This document shows, in pieces, positions 33,761 to 44,250 of a stretch of DNA of 64,000 nucleotides. The translations under genes and the position numbers were made by a program. Source of the DNA: Pseudomonas taiwanensis DSM 21245 (GTDB lineage Bacteria > Pseudomonadota > Gammaproteobacteria > Pseudomonadales > Pseudomonadaceae); assembly GCF_000425785.1 (NCBI RefSeq), contig NZ_AUEC01000014.1, forward strand, positions 62,001 to 126,000, in the 5' to 3' direction. The notes beneath the pieces were generated by a model. It was not told the DNA's origin. It saw only the letters and a list, made by a program, of their open reading frames with translations, and searched no databases. Position 1 is the first letter of the stretch, and each line of letters starts with the position of its first letter.

Positions 33761-34534
33761 ATGCCTCGTTACCTTGATGTGCAGGCCCCTGAAAGCGGCG
33801 TGCGTCTGATCACCTTGCAACGGCCAGAAGCCCTCAATGCCCTGTGCACCGAGTTGTTGGAGCAGCTTGCCGCCGAGCTTGAAGACGCCGAACGCGACGA
33901 GCACACCCAGGTGGTCGTGCTGACCGGCAGCCGCAAGGCTTTCGCCGCCGGTGCCGATATTCGCGAGATGGCCGAGCGTGATCTGGTGGGCATCCTCAAC
34001 GATCCCCGCGTTGCGCACTGGCAGCGGATCGCAACCTTTGCCAAGCCATTGATCGCCGCCGTGAATGGCTATGCCCTGGGCGGTGGCTGCGAGCTGGTGA
34101 TGTGCTCAGACATTGTCATCGCTGGCGAGGATGCCCGCTTCGGCCAGCCCGAAATCAACCTCGGCATCATTCCAGGCGCCGGCGGCACCCAGCGCTTGCT
34201 GCGTGCCGTCGGCAAACCGCTGGCCATGCAGATGGTGCTGACAGGCGAGGCCATTGGCGCCCGCCATGCCTTGCAGGCCGGGCTGGTCAGTGAAATCACT
34301 CAGCCGGAACTGACTGTAGAGCGTGCTTTACAGGTCGCCCGAAGCATCGCCGCCAAAGCCCCCCTGGCCGTGCGACTGGCTAAGGAGGCCCTGCTCAAGG
34401 CCGGCGATATCGACCTTGCCAGCGGTCTGCGCTTCGAGCGCCATGCGTTCACGTTGCTCGCCGGAACCGCTGACCGCGACGAAGGCGTACGCGCCTTCAT
34501 GGAAAAACGCCCGGCCCGGTTCACAGGCCGTTGA
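33761..34534 (+). CDS. paaF: PaaF, 2,3-dehydroadipyl-CoA hydratase
   Basis: 257 residues, crotonase family. The enzyme hydrates 2,3-didehydroadipyl-CoA to 3-hydroxyadipyl-CoA in the lower part of the phenylacetate route. Seen: KAFAAGADIREMAE (oxyanion hole), NGYALGGGCELVMCSDIVIAGEDARFGQPEINLGIIPGAGGTQRL with both catalytic Glu positions, and the standard C-terminal helices ending EKRPARFTGR. First gene of paaFGHIJK. ATG follows GAGGAATACG. Confidence 0.94.
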   Translation: MPRYLDVQAPESGVRLITLQRPEALNALCTELLEQLAAELEDAERDEHTQVVVLTGSRKAFAAGADIREMAERDLVGILNDPRVAHWQRIATFAKPLIAAVNGYALGGGCELVMCSDIVIAGEDARFGQPEINLGIIPGAGGTQRLLRAVGKPLAMQMVLTGEAIGARHALQAGLVSEITQPELTVERALQVARSIAAKAPLAVRLAKEALLKAGDIDLASGLRFERHAFTLLAGTADRDEGVRAFMEKRPARFTGR

Positions 34535-34570
34535 TCCCCCTTCTTTATCGTTCGACACAGCGAGTCCGCC

Positions 34571-35362
34571 ATGACCTTCGAGCACATCCTGTTTTCCATC
34601 GAGGACGGTGTCGCCCTCCTCTCACTGAACCGTCCGCAACAGCTGAACAGCTTCAATACGCAAATGCACATGGAGGTACGTGAAGCCATCAAGCAGGTAC
34701 GCCAGAGCGCCGAGGCGCGGGTCCTGTTGCTGACCGCCGAGGGCCGCGGGTTCTGCGCTGGCCAGGATCTTTCAGACCGCAATGTCGCGCCGGGAGCGGC
34801 GATGCCTGACCTGGGTGAATCCATCGACCAGTTCTACAACCCGCTGGTGCGCGCCTTGCGTGACCTGCCGATGCCTGTGGTGTGTGCCGTCAACGGCGTC
34901 GCTGCCGGCGCCGGGGCAAATATTCCGTTAGCCTGCGACCTGGTGCTGGCAGCCCGCTCGGCCAGTTTCATCCAGGCTTTCTGCAAGATCGGTCTGGTTC
35001 CGGATTCTGGCGGTACCTGGCTGTTGCCGCGCCTTGTCGGTATGGCTCGCGCCAAGGCCCTGGCCCTGTTGGGCGAGCGACTGAGCGCCGAGCAAGCCGA
35101 GCGCTGGGGAATGATCCATCGCGTCGTCGATGACGCAGACCTGCGTGACGAAGCCCTTACCCTGGCCCGTCACCTGGCCACCCAGCCTACCTACGGCCTT
35201 GCCCTGATCAAGCGCAGCCTCAACGCCAGCTTCGACAACAGTTTCGATCAGCAACTGGAACTCGAACGCGACCTGCAGCGCCTGGCTGGGCGTAGCGATG
35301 ACTACCGCGAAGGTGTAAGCGCGTTCATGAACAAGCGCACACCCGCGTTCGAGGGGCATTGA
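34571..35362 (+). CDS. paaG: PaaG, ring-1,2-epoxyphenylacetyl-CoA isomerase
   Basis: 263 residues, crotonase family. Converts 1,2-epoxyphenylacetyl-CoA to the seven-membered oxepin-CoA and also isomerises a later enoyl-CoA. Seen: GRGFCAGQDLSDRN (oxyanion hole; the D of GQDL is typical of PaaG), then NGVAAGAGANIPLACDLVLAARSASFIQAFCKIGLVPDSGGTWLLPRLVG with a Pro-Asp-Ser-Gly active-site segment. It lies 36 bases after paaF and 2 bases before paaH. Confidence 0.95.
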   Translation: MTFEHILFSIEDGVALLSLNRPQQLNSFNTQMHMEVREAIKQVRQSAEARVLLLTAEGRGFCAGQDLSDRNVAPGAAMPDLGESIDQFYNPLVRALRDLPMPVVCAVNGVAAGAGANIPLACDLVLAARSASFIQAFCKIGLVPDSGGTWLLPRLVGMARAKALALLGERLSAEQAERWGMIHRVVDDADLRDEALTLARHLATQPTYGLALIKRSLNASFDNSFDQQLELERDLQRLAGRSDDYREGVSAFMNKRTPAFEGH

Positions 35363-35364
35363 AC

Positions 35365-36882
35365 ATGAGCGCACTCGCCATCACTGCCCAGGTTGCCGTG
35401 ATCGGTGCCGGCGCCATGGGCGCAGGTATCGCCCAGGTGGCCGCCCAGGCTGGCCACCCGGTCAAGCTGTACGACAACCGCCCAGGCGCGGCCGCCCAGG
35501 CCATTGCAGGAATCGACCGCCAGCTTGGACGCCTGGTCGACAAAGGCAAGCTGCAGGGTCAGGCCCGTGAGACCATCATCGGCCGCCTGAAACCGGTCGA
35601 GACCCTCGCCGAACTGGCAGACGCACGTCTCGTTGTCGAGGCCATCGTGGAGAACCTCCAGGTCAAGCAAAGCCTGCTGCGTCAGCTCGAAACCCTGTGC
35701 GCCGACGACTGCATTCTGGCCAGCAACACCTCTTCCTTGTCCATCACCAGCCTGGCGGCTGGCCTTGAGCGCCCGCACAATGTGATCGGCATGCATTTCT
35801 TCAACCCGGCGCCATTGATGGCACTGGTAGAGATCGTCTCCGGCCTGGCGACCGACCCGGCGTTGGCGCACGCCCTGTACAAGACCGCCAAAGCCTGGGG
35901 CAAGACGCCGGTGCATACCCGCTCGACGCCGGGGTTCATCGTCAACCGTGTGGCACGTCCTTTCTACGCCGAGAGCCTGCGACTGCTGCAAGAAGGCGCC
36001 GCCGATTGTGCGAGCCTTGATGCGTTGTTGCGCGATGCAGGCGGTTTTCGCATGGGCGCCTTCGAGCTGACCGACCTGATCGGCCATGACGTCAATTATG
36101 CCGTGACCTGCTCGGTGTTCGACGCCTTCTATGGTGACTTCCGCTTCCAGCCTTCGCTGGTGCAGAAAGAGTTGGTGGATGCAGGCCGCCTGGGCCGCAA
36201 ATCCGGGCAAGGCTTTTATAGCTACGCCGAAGGAGCCGAGCGCCCCCCGGCATCGGTACTGCAGAGTGCGGCAAAGGTCGAACACTGTGTGGTCGAAGGT
36301 CATCTGGGGGTGATGCAGCCGCTGCTTGACCGCCTGCGCGCGGCAGGTGTCAGCGTGACCGAGCGTGCAGGCAAGGGACTGCTGCGCGTCGGCGACGCCA
36401 CCTTGGCCTTGAGCGATGGCCGCCTGGCCAGCCAGCGCGCACGCGAGGATGGCCTGAGCAACTTGGTGCTGCTCGACCTGGCCCTGGACTATGCCACTGC
36501 AACCCGTCTTGCCATCGGTTGCGCTGCCGGCACCTGCCCTGCCGCTCGGGATCAGGCAGTGGCCCTGCTGCAACGTGCAGGCTTGCAGGTCACCGCTGTG
36601 GCCGACCTGCCCGGCCTGGTGGTGCTTAGGACAGTCGCCATGCTCGCCAACGAAGCCGCCGATGCCGTGCTGCAAGGCGTCGGCACGGCAGCCGACATCG
36701 ACCTGGCCATGTGCGCCGGGGTCAATTACCCCTGCGGCCCGTTGGCCTGGGCCGAACACATCGGTGTCGACTACACCCTGCGCGTGCTCGACAACCTGCA
36801 ACGCAGTTATGGCGAAAGCCGCTATCGCCCTTCCCTGCTGCTGCGACGCAGCAATGCCAATGGAGGCCGCCTGCATGACTGA
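35365..36882 (+). CDS. paaH: PaaH, 3-hydroxyadipyl-CoA dehydrogenase
   Basis: 505 residues from the ATG at 35365; a TTG two codons upstream is ignored. NAD-dependent oxidation of 3-hydroxyadipyl-CoA to 3-oxoadipyl-CoA. Rossmann motif VAVIGAGAMGAGIAQVAA near residue 8, ASNTSSLSIT, HFFNPAPLMALVEIV (catalytic His), then one 3HCDH C-terminal domain (PGFIVNRVARPFYAE) and a second one (VLRTVAMLANEAADAVLQGV), which explains the length over 500. The stop overlaps the paaI start by 8 bases. Confidence 0.95.
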   Translation: MSALAITAQVAVIGAGAMGAGIAQVAAQAGHPVKLYDNRPGAAAQAIAGIDRQLGRLVDKGKLQGQARETIIGRLKPVETLAELADARLVVEAIVENLQVKQSLLRQLETLCADDCILASNTSSLSITSLAAGLERPHNVIGMHFFNPAPLMALVEIVSGLATDPALAHALYKTAKAWGKTPVHTRSTPGFIVNRVARPFYAESLRLLQEGAADCASLDALLRDAGGFRMGAFELTDLIGHDVNYAVTCSVFDAFYGDFRFQPSLVQKELVDAGRLGRKSGQGFYSYAEGAERPPASVLQSAAKVEHCVVEGHLGVMQPLLDRLRAAGVSVTERAGKGLLRVGDATLALSDGRLASQRAREDGLSNLVLLDLALDYATATRLAIGCAAGTCPAARDQAVALLQRAGLQVTAVADLPGLVVLRTVAMLANEAADAVLQGVGTAADIDLAMCAGVNYPCGPLAWAEHIGVDYTLRVLDNLQRSYGESRYRPSLLLRRSNANGGRLHD

Positions 36883-37330
36883 ACCTCAACGCACGCCCGA
36901 CGAACTCGCCCAGGCCTGCGCCGATGCCATGTTCTCCCGCGACCAGGCCAGCCAGAGCCTGGGCATCGGTCTGCAAGACATCGCTGCCGGCAAGGCGCGC
37001 CTTGGCATGACGGTACGCGCCGACATGATCCAGGGGCATGGCACCTGCCACGGCGGCTTTCTATTCGCATTGGCCGATTCGGCGTTCGCCTTCGCCTGCA
37101 ACAGCTACGACGAGGCAACGGTCGCGTCGGGCTGCAGCATCGACTACGTCGCCCCCGCACGGCTCGGCGACCAACTCACGGCAACGGCCATCGAGCTCAC
37201 CCGTAAAGGCCGCACAGGCCTGTACGACGTGCGCATTGAAAACCAACACGGCGAGCTGATCGCCCTGTTCCACGGCAAATCCTACAAAGTGCGCGGCACG
37301 GTGCTGACGCAGGAGACGCAAGATGACTGA
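36875..37330 (+). CDS. paaI: PaaI, hydroxyphenylacetyl-CoA thioesterase
   Basis: 151 residues from the ATG at 36875, overlapping paaH by 8 bases and paaJ by 8 bases. Hotdog thioesterase; active-site segment [23 protein letters not shown] with the catalytic Asp, and [15 protein letters not shown] on the next strand. It releases CoA from ring-hydroxylated phenylacetyl-CoA or other stalled intermediates. The close overlaps suggest translational coupling of paaH, paaI and paaJ. Confidence 0.94.
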   Translation: MTEPQRTPDELAQACADAMFSRDQASQSLGIGLQDIAAGKARLGMTVRADMIQGHGTCHGGFLFALADSAFAFACNSYDEATVASGCSIDYVAPARLGDQLTATAIELTRKGRTGLYDVRIENQHGELIALFHGKSYKVRGTVLTQETQDD

Positions 37331-38543
37331 ACCCATGCGCTTCGATGCATTGATCATCGATGCCGTTCGTACCCCGATTGGCCGCTATGCGGGCGCCTTG
37401 AGCGCAGTGCGTGCAGACGATCTGGCAGCGGTGCCGATCAAGGCGCTCATGCAGCGTCACCCCGAGCTGGACTGGCAGGCTATCGACGATGTGATCCTCG
37501 GATGTGCCAACCAGGCCGGCGAAGACAACCGCAACGTCGCGCGCATGGCCACATTGCTGGCTGGCCTACCCATTGCGGTGCCCGGGACCACCATCAACCG
37601 CCTGTGCGGCTCAGGCCTGGATGCCATCGGTAACGCTGCTCGTGCCCTGCGCTGCGGCGAGGCGGGGCTGATGCTGGCCGGTGGTGTCGAGTCGATGTCG
37701 CGAGCGCCCTTCGTCATGGGCAAGTCCGAGCAAGCCTTCGGCCGCAGCGCAGAGCTGTTTGATACGACCATCGGCTGGCGTTTCGTCAACCAGCTGATGC
37801 AGGCCACATATGGCATCGACTCGATGCCCGAAACAGCAGAAAACGTTGCCGCCCAGTTCGGTATCTCTCGCGCCGACCAGGACGCTTTCGCCTTGCGCAG
37901 CCAGCAAAAGGCCGCAGCAGCGCTGGCCAGCGGTCGTCTGGCACAAGAGATCGTGCCCGTGGAGATCGCCCAGCGCAAAGGCCCGGCCAAGCGCGTCGAA
38001 CAGGACGAACACCCTCGCGGCGACACCACACTGGAACAATTGGCCAAGCTTGGCACGCCGTTTCGCGAAGGCGGCAGCGTCACCGCGGGCAATGCCTCGG
38101 GGGTGAACGACGGAGCCTGCGCGCTGCTGCTGGCCACCACTGCCGCCGCTCAGCGCTACGGACTCAAGGCTCGCGGCAGGGTCGTCGGCATGGCGGTGGC
38201 GGGCGTGGAGCCGCGCATCATGGGTATTGGCCCGGTACCGGCGACGCGCAAGGTGCTTGAGTTGACCGGTCTGTCCCTGGCCGACATGGACGTCATCGAA
38301 CTCAACGAAGCCTTCGCTGCGCAAGGTCTGGCGGTGCTGCGCGAACTGGGCCTGGCCGATGACGACAAGCGGGTCAACCCAAACGGCGGCGCCATCGCCC
38401 TGGGGCATCCGTTGGGCATGAGTGGCGCGCGACTGGTCACCACCGCCCTGCACGAGCTTGAAAACACCCACGGCCGTTACGCCCTCTGCACCATGTGCAT
38501 CGGTGTCGGCCAAGGCATTGCCATGGTCATCGAGCGCCTCTGA
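37323..38543 (+). CDS. paaJ: PaaJ, 3-oxoadipyl-CoA / 3-oxo-5,6-dehydrosuberyl-CoA thiolase
   Basis: 406 residues. Acts twice in the pathway, releasing acetyl-CoA from 3-oxo-5,6-dehydrosuberyl-CoA and splitting 3-oxoadipyl-CoA to acetyl-CoA plus succinyl-CoA. Catalytic Cys in [14 protein letters not shown] near residue 91; [29 protein letters not shown] and [16 protein letters not shown] complete the active site. Very close to PcaF of the beta-ketoadipate pathway, but the operon position settles it as PaaJ. Confidence 0.94.
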   Translation: MTEPMRFDALIIDAVRTPIGRYAGALSAVRADDLAAVPIKALMQRHPELDWQAIDDVILGCANQAGEDNRNVARMATLLAGLPIAVPGTTINRLCGSGLDAIGNAARALRCGEAGLMLAGGVESMSRAPFVMGKSEQAFGRSAELFDTTIGWRFVNQLMQATYGIDSMPETAENVAAQFGISRADQDAFALRSQQKAAAALASGRLAQEIVPVEIAQRKGPAKRVEQDEHPRGDTTLEQLAKLGTPFREGGSVTAGNASGVNDGACALLLATTAAAQRYGLKARGRVVGMAVAGVEPRIMGIGPVPATRKVLELTGLSLADMDVIELNEAFAAQGLAVLRELGLADDDKRVNPNGGAIALGHPLGMSGARLVTTALHELENTHGRYALCTMCIGVGQGIAMVIERL

Positions 38544-38655
38544 CCAACGGCTTGTTACCCAGGACGGCGCAGCCGGTTATGCTGCGCCCATGACACTCAC
38601 GGCCCAGGCGCTTTCAGAGAAACCGCCGGCGTACAAGAACAATTCGAGTGAAGCC

Positions 38656-39975
<1,320 letters not shown>

Positions 39976-39996
39976 TTTTTTGGTGTGCCTCAGATA

Positions 39997-40018
39997 GAGC
40001 GCCGCGCGGGCGGCGCTC
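39997..40018 (+). terminator. Hairpin behind paaK
   Basis: GAGCGCCGC (39997-40005) and GCGGCGCTC (40010-40018) form a perfect 9-base stem with a 4-base loop. Only a weak T-rich tail follows. It separates the paaF and paaA operons. Confidence 0.6.
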
Positions 40019-40056
40019 GATTCATTGGCCACCTCAAGACTCCAGACAGGCAAAGC

Positions 40057-40120
40057 GATACACAAACGTTACGTGATACACATAAAACAGTTTGACGTTA
40101 TGTTTTGTATCGCTTACAAA
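40057..40120 (+). promoter_or_regulatory. paaA operon promoter with PaaX-type half-sites
   Basis: TTGACG (40092-40097), 17-base gap, TACAAA (40115-40120). GATACA at 40057 and 40075 lie upstream, and TGTATC (40106-40111) lies inside the promoter spacer, ideal for repression. AAGCGATACA (40053-40062) is an exact inverted repeat of TGTATCGCTT (40106-40115). Confidence 0.68.
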
Positions 40121-40148
40121 TGACTCATGCCTTAGCAGGAGTCGGAAC

Positions 40149-41138
40149 ATGTACGCACAGCTAGTGGAAACCGGAGTCAAGCGCGTCAAGTCACTGGAGG
40201 AGATGTCGCCCGAGGAGCGCAACTTTCAGGAGAAGATCGACGCCGAAGTCAAGATCGAAGCCAAGAACTGGATGCCCGAGGCCTACCGCCAGACGCTGAT
40301 CAGGCAGATCTCCCAGCACGCCCATTCGGAAATCGTCGGCATGCTGCCGGAAGGCAACTGGGTGACCCGCGCGCCGAGCCTCAAGCGCAAGCTGCAACTG
40401 ATGGCCAAGATCCAGGACGAAGCCGGCCACGGTCTGTACCTTTACAGCGCCATGGAAACCCTCGGCGCGGACCGCGACGAAGAGATCGCCAAGCTGCACA
40501 GCGGCAAGGCCAAGTATTCGAGCATCTTCAACTACCCGACCCTGAGCTGGGCCGACATGGGTGCCGTGGGCTGGCTGGTCGATGGCGCCGCCATCGTCAA
40601 CCAGGTGGTGCTACAGCGCACCTCCTACGGTCCCTACTCCCGCGCCATGATCCGCATCTGCAAGGAAGAGAGCTTCCACCAGCGCCAGGGCTACGAACTG
40701 CTGTTGACCATGATGCGCCACGGCACCCAGGCCCAGAAGGACATGGTCCAGGACGCCATCAACCGCCTGTGGTGGCCAGCGCTGATGATGTTCGGCCCCA
40801 GCGACGAGCACTCGCCCAACAGCGCCCAGTCGATGGCCTGGAAAATCAAGCGCCAGACCAACGATGAACTGCGCCAGCGCTTCATCGACCAGACCGTACC
40901 GCAACTCGAGCTACTGGGCTGCACCGCACCCGACCCGGCGCTGAAGTGGAACGAAGCCCGTGGCCACTACGACTTCGGCGAAATCCAGTGGGACGAGTTC
41001 TACGAAGTCATCAAGGGCAACGGCCCCTGCAACCAGGAGCGCGTCGCCACCCGGCGCAAGGCCATCGAGGATGGCGCCTGGGTCCGCGAAGCGGCCGTGG
41101 CCTATGCACGCAAGCAACAGAACAAGAACGCCGCCTGA
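40149..41138 (+). CDS. paaA: PaaA, phenylacetyl-CoA epoxidase catalytic subunit
   Basis: 329 residues from the ATG at 40149. Ferritin-like diiron subunit of the PaaABC(D)E multicomponent oxygenase. Metal ligands are recognisable in [13 protein letters not shown] (E-x2-H) and [15 protein letters not shown] (E-E-x2-H). It inserts one oxygen atom of O2 into the ring of phenylacetyl-CoA to give the 1,2-epoxide. First gene of the second paa operon, directly behind a promoter with PaaX-type sites. Confidence 0.96.
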   Translation: MYAQLVETGVKRVKSLEEMSPEERNFQEKIDAEVKIEAKNWMPEAYRQTLIRQISQHAHSEIVGMLPEGNWVTRAPSLKRKLQLMAKIQDEAGHGLYLYSAMETLGADRDEEIAKLHSGKAKYSSIFNYPTLSWADMGAVGWLVDGAAIVNQVVLQRTSYGPYSRAMIRICKEESFHQRQGYELLLTMMRHGTQAQKDMVQDAINRLWWPALMMFGPSDEHSPNSAQSMAWKIKRQTNDELRQRFIDQTVPQLELLGCTAPDPALKWNEARGHYDFGEIQWDEFYEVIKGNGPCNQERVATRRKAIEDGAWVREAAVAYARKQQNKNAA

Positions 41139-41163
41139 GCGGCGATTGATGCGGAGATCGAAA

Positions 41164-41445
41164 ATGTCTGTCTGGACCCTTTATGAAGTGTTCGTGCGCA
41201 GCAAGCACGGCCTGAACCACAAGCATGTCGGCAGCGTGCATGCCGCCGACGCCGCCATGGCGATCGAAAACGCCCGTGAGCTGTACACCCGCCGCAGCGA
41301 AGGCGTGAGCCTCTGGGTGGTTCCCTCGGCCTTGATCACCGCGTCCTCGCCCGATGAGAAAGACCCCTTGTTCGCCCCGTCCGACGACAAGGTGTACCGC
41401 CATGCCAGCTTCTATGAGCTGCCCGACGAAGTCGGACACATGTGA
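41164..41445 (+). CDS. paaB: PaaB, phenylacetyl-CoA epoxidase small subunit
   Basis: 93 residues from the ATG at 41164. Opening SVWTLYEVFVRSKHGLNHKHVGSVHAADAAMAIENARELYTRR is characteristic. PaaB is needed for activity of the complex and probably bridges PaaAC units; it has no metal site. Spaced 25 bases after paaA. Confidence 0.95.
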   Translation: MSVWTLYEVFVRSKHGLNHKHVGSVHAADAAMAIENARELYTRRSEGVSLWVVPSALITASSPDEKDPLFAPSDDKVYRHASFYELPDEVGHM

Positions 41446-41453
41446 GGCCCGCC

Positions 41454-42212
41454 ATGCACGAACAAAACCTCATTGCGTATCTGCTTCTGCTGGGTGACAG
41501 CGCCCTGGTCCAGGGCCAGCGTTTGTGCGAGTGGTGCGGCCGCGCCCCTGCCCTCGAAGAAGAACTGGCCCTGATGAACGTCGGCCTCGACCTGGTCGGC
41601 CAGGCGCGCAACTGGCTGGAATATGCTGCAGAACTGCTCGATGACGGCCGCGATGCCGATGCCCTGGCGTTTCGCCGGGACGAGCGGGCGTTCCGTAACT
41701 TGCTGCTGGTCGAACAGCCCAATGGCGACTTCGCCGTCACCATGACCAAGCAGTTCCTCTACGACGCCTGGCACCTTGCCGTGCTGCAGCAGCTTCAGGC
41801 ATCCAGCGACGAGCGGATCGCCGGTATCGCTGCCAAGGCGGTCAAGGAAGTCACCTACCACCTGCGCCGCTCTGGCGAGTGGGTACAGCGCCTCGGGGGC
41901 GGCACCGACGAGAGCCGCCGACGCATGCTCGATGCGATTGCAGCGCTGTGGCGTTTCACGGTCGAGCTGAACACCGGCAGCGACGGCGAAGTGCAGCTGG
42001 CCGAGGCGGGTATCGCTGCTGATCCAACTCAGGTAGGCGCTGCCTGGCTCAAGCAGGTGAGCACGGTATTCGACTCGGTCGACCTGCCGTTGCCCAAAGC
42101 CGCCAGTCACTTCTACCTCGACGGTCGCAAAGGCCTGCACACCGAACATCTGGGCTTGCTGTTGGCCGAGATGCAGTTCCTGCCAAGGGCATATCCCGAT
42201 GCAACCTGGTGA
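41454..42212 (+). CDS. paaC: PaaC, phenylacetyl-CoA epoxidase structural subunit
   Basis: 252 residues from the ATG at 41454. Catalytically silent ferritin-like partner of PaaA, recognised by LLLLGDSALVQGQRLCEWCGRAPALEEELALMNVGLDLVGQAR and FYDAWHLAVL-type helices. It scaffolds the PaaAC core. It overlaps paaD by 14 bases. Confidence 0.95.
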   Translation: MHEQNLIAYLLLLGDSALVQGQRLCEWCGRAPALEEELALMNVGLDLVGQARNWLEYAAELLDDGRDADALAFRRDERAFRNLLLVEQPNGDFAVTMTKQFLYDAWHLAVLQQLQASSDERIAGIAAKAVKEVTYHLRRSGEWVQRLGGGTDESRRRMLDAIAALWRFTVELNTGSDGEVQLAEAGIAADPTQVGAAWLKQVSTVFDSVDLPLPKAASHFYLDGRKGLHTEHLGLLLAEMQFLPRAYPDATW

Positions 42213-42732
42213 GCTGATTACCAGCGACCGTCGCGCCCGTGCGCTGCGCGGTGATGACCTGTCCCTCGCCTGGAAGACGCTGGAGCAGGTCATGGACCCC
42301 GAAGTGCCAGTGGTCAGCGTCGTCGACCTTGGCATCGTCCGGGACCTCGACTGGCGCGCCGGTCACCTGCACCTGGTGGTCACGCCCACCTACTCTGGGT
42401 GCCCGGCCACCGAGGTGATCGAGGACGATATTCGTCATGCCCTGGAACAAGCCGGTTTTGCCGCGCCGCAGCTGGAGCGTCGACTGACCCCGGCCTGGAC
42501 CACCGATTGGATCACCCCCCAAGGCAGAGAACGCCTGTTGGCCTACGGCATCGCTCCCCCTGAGGGCAACCCCAGCAAGCGCAGCCTGCTGGGCGAACCG
42601 CCGCAGGTGTGCTGCCCGCAGTGCGGCAGTCGCCACACCGAGTTGCTCAGCCAGTTTGGCTCCACCGCATGCAAGGCGTTGTACCGCTGCCGCGAGTGCC
42701 TGGAGCCGTTCGACTATTTCAAATGCATTTGA
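42199..42732 (+). CDS. paaD: PaaD, epoxidase maturation factor (MIP18/SufT-like)
   Basis: 177 residues. N-terminal DUF59/MIP18 domain (VMDPEVPVVSVVDLGIVRDLDW, TPTYSGCPATEVIEDDI) and a Cys-rich end, CCPQCGSRH then CKALYRCRECLEPFDYFKC, that may bind zinc or an iron-sulfur cluster. PaaD is required for epoxidase function in vivo, probably in Fe-S maturation of PaaE. Overlap with paaC indicates coupling. Confidence 0.94.
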   Translation: MQPGELITSDRRARALRGDDLSLAWKTLEQVMDPEVPVVSVVDLGIVRDLDWRAGHLHLVVTPTYSGCPATEVIEDDIRHALEQAGFAAPQLERRLTPAWTTDWITPQGRERLLAYGIAPPEGNPSKRSLLGEPPQVCCPQCGSRHTELLSQFGSTACKALYRCRECLEPFDYFKCI

Positions 42733-42747
42733 GCCGTGGAGACCACC

Positions 42748-43824
42748 ATGAGCCAGTTTCACAGCCTGACCGTCAAGCAAGTGCGCCCCGAAACCCGTGA
42801 TGCGGTGTCCATTGCCTTCGATGTGCCCGAGCACCTGCGGGAAACGTTCCGCTTCACCCAAGGCCAGTACCTGGTGATGCGCACCCAACTGAATGACGAA
42901 GAAGTCCGCCGGTCCTACTCCATCTGCAGCGCAGTGCAGGACGGCGAACTGCGTGTGGCCGTCAAGCGCGTGCCAGGCGGTCGCTTCTCGGCGTTCGCCA
43001 ACGAGGCGCTCAAGGCCGGCCAGCAACTGGAGGTCATGCCGCCGTCCGGCAGCTTCTTCGTGCCGCTGGACCCCACGCGCCAGGGCAATTACCTGGGTGT
43101 AGCTGCCGGCAGTGGCATCACCCCCATTCTGTCGATCATCGCCACCACCCTGGCCAGCGAGCCGAACAGCCGCTTCACCCTGCTCTACGGCAACCGTTCC
43201 AGTTCCGGCGCGCTGTTTCGCGACAAGCTCGAAGACCTCAAGAACCGCTACCTCGACCGCCTGAACCTGATTTTCGTGTTCAGCCGCGAGCAGCAGGACG
43301 TCGACCTCTACAACGGTCGCATCGATGCCGACAAGTGCGGCCAGCTGTTCTCCCGTTGGATGGATGTTTCGAGCCTGGATGCCGCGTTCGTTTGCGGCCC
43401 ACAGGCGATGACCGAAACCGTGCGTGAAAGTCTGCAGGCCAATGGCATGGCCAATGAGCGCATCCATTTCGAGTTGTTCGCCGCCGCTGGCAGCCAAGCC
43501 CGTCGCGAAGCCCGCGAGGCGGCGCGCCAGGTCGACTCCGCGCTCAGCCACATCACCGTGATCAGCGATGGCCGCGCCCTTACCTTCGACCTGCCGCGCA
43601 ATACCCAGAACGTGCTGGACGCCGGCAACGCCATCGGCGCCGAACTGCCCTACTCGTGCAAGGCCGGTGTGTGCTCCACCTGCAAGTGTCGGGTGATCGA
43701 GGGCGAAGTCGAGATGGACAGTAACCACGCGCTGGAGGACTACGAAGTGGCGGCCGGTTATGTGCTGTCGTGCCAGACCTACCCGGTGAGCGACAAGGTG
43801 GTCCTTGATTTCGACCAGCTCTGA
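42748..43824 (+). CDS. paaE: PaaE, epoxidase reductase (FAD / 2Fe-2S)
   Basis: 358 residues from the ATG at 42748; GGAG lies 6-8 bases upstream. Class IA-type reductase: FAD domain (RRSYSICSA), NAD(P)H domain ([14 protein letters not shown]) and C-terminal plant-type [2Fe-2S] ferredoxin with C-x4-C-x2-C in [12 protein letters not shown] and the fourth Cys in VLSCQTYP. It delivers electrons from NADPH to the PaaA diiron centre. Last of the epoxidase genes; about 117 bases precede the DUF485 gene. Confidence 0.95.
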   Translation: MSQFHSLTVKQVRPETRDAVSIAFDVPEHLRETFRFTQGQYLVMRTQLNDEEVRRSYSICSAVQDGELRVAVKRVPGGRFSAFANEALKAGQQLEVMPPSGSFFVPLDPTRQGNYLGVAAGSGITPILSIIATTLASEPNSRFTLLYGNRSSSGALFRDKLEDLKNRYLDRLNLIFVFSREQQDVDLYNGRIDADKCGQLFSRWMDVSSLDAAFVCGPQAMTETVRESLQANGMANERIHFELFAAAGSQARREAREAARQVDSALSHITVISDGRALTFDLPRNTQNVLDAGNAIGAELPYSCKAGVCSTCKCRVIEGEVEMDSNHALEDYEVAAGYVLSCQTYPVSDKVVLDFDQL

Positions 43825-43941
43825 CACCTGGCCTACCGCAGCCTCTCCCGGAGCGGCTGTGGGATCTCCATGGCGCTGAACTGCCTAGCAACACCCGCGT
43901 GACCTCAACACAACAATTACAACACCCAGAGATCGCTTCCC

Positions 43942-44250
43942 ATGACACCCGAACACATCGACAGCATCGCCAACCACCCCGACTTCCAGCACCTGGTCCG
44001 GTCCAAGCGCCGCCTCAATGGCAGCCTGACCTTGGCCATGCTGGTGATTTACTACGGCTTCGTGCTGCTGGTGGCATTTTCCCCCAGCACCCTGGGCCAG
44101 TCCCTGAGCGGCGGCGTCACCACCGTCGGCATGCTGGTGGGCGTCCTGATGGTGTTGCTGTCCTTCGCGCTGACCGGCCTCTACGTGCACCGTGCCAACA
44201 ACGTCCTCGACCCCCTGAACGACAAGGTCAAGCAGGAGTGCGCACGATGA
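43942..44250 (+). CDS. DUF485 (YjcH-like) membrane protein
   Basis: 102 residues with two hydrophobic segments ([16 protein letters not shown] and [23 protein letters not shown]) and the family opening [22 protein letters not shown]. In enterobacteria yjcH sits directly upstream of the acetate permease gene actP. Here it overlaps paaL by 4 bases, so it is the partner of this carrier. Its role is unknown. Confidence 0.9.
   Translation: MTPEHIDSIANHPDFQHLVRSKRRLNGSLTLAMLVIYYGFVLLVAFSPSTLGQSLSGGVTTVGMLVGVLMVLLSFALTGLYVHRANNVLDPLNDKVKQECAR

Noticed and set aside
35302..36876. 524-residue minus-strand frame over paaH
   Set aside because: Shadow of a strongly coding gene; composition is Gln/His-rich and domainless.
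38422..38655. N-terminal extension of PaaK back to 38422
   Set aside because: It would overlap the end of paaJ; family length and start MNMYHDADRALL fit the ATG at 38656.
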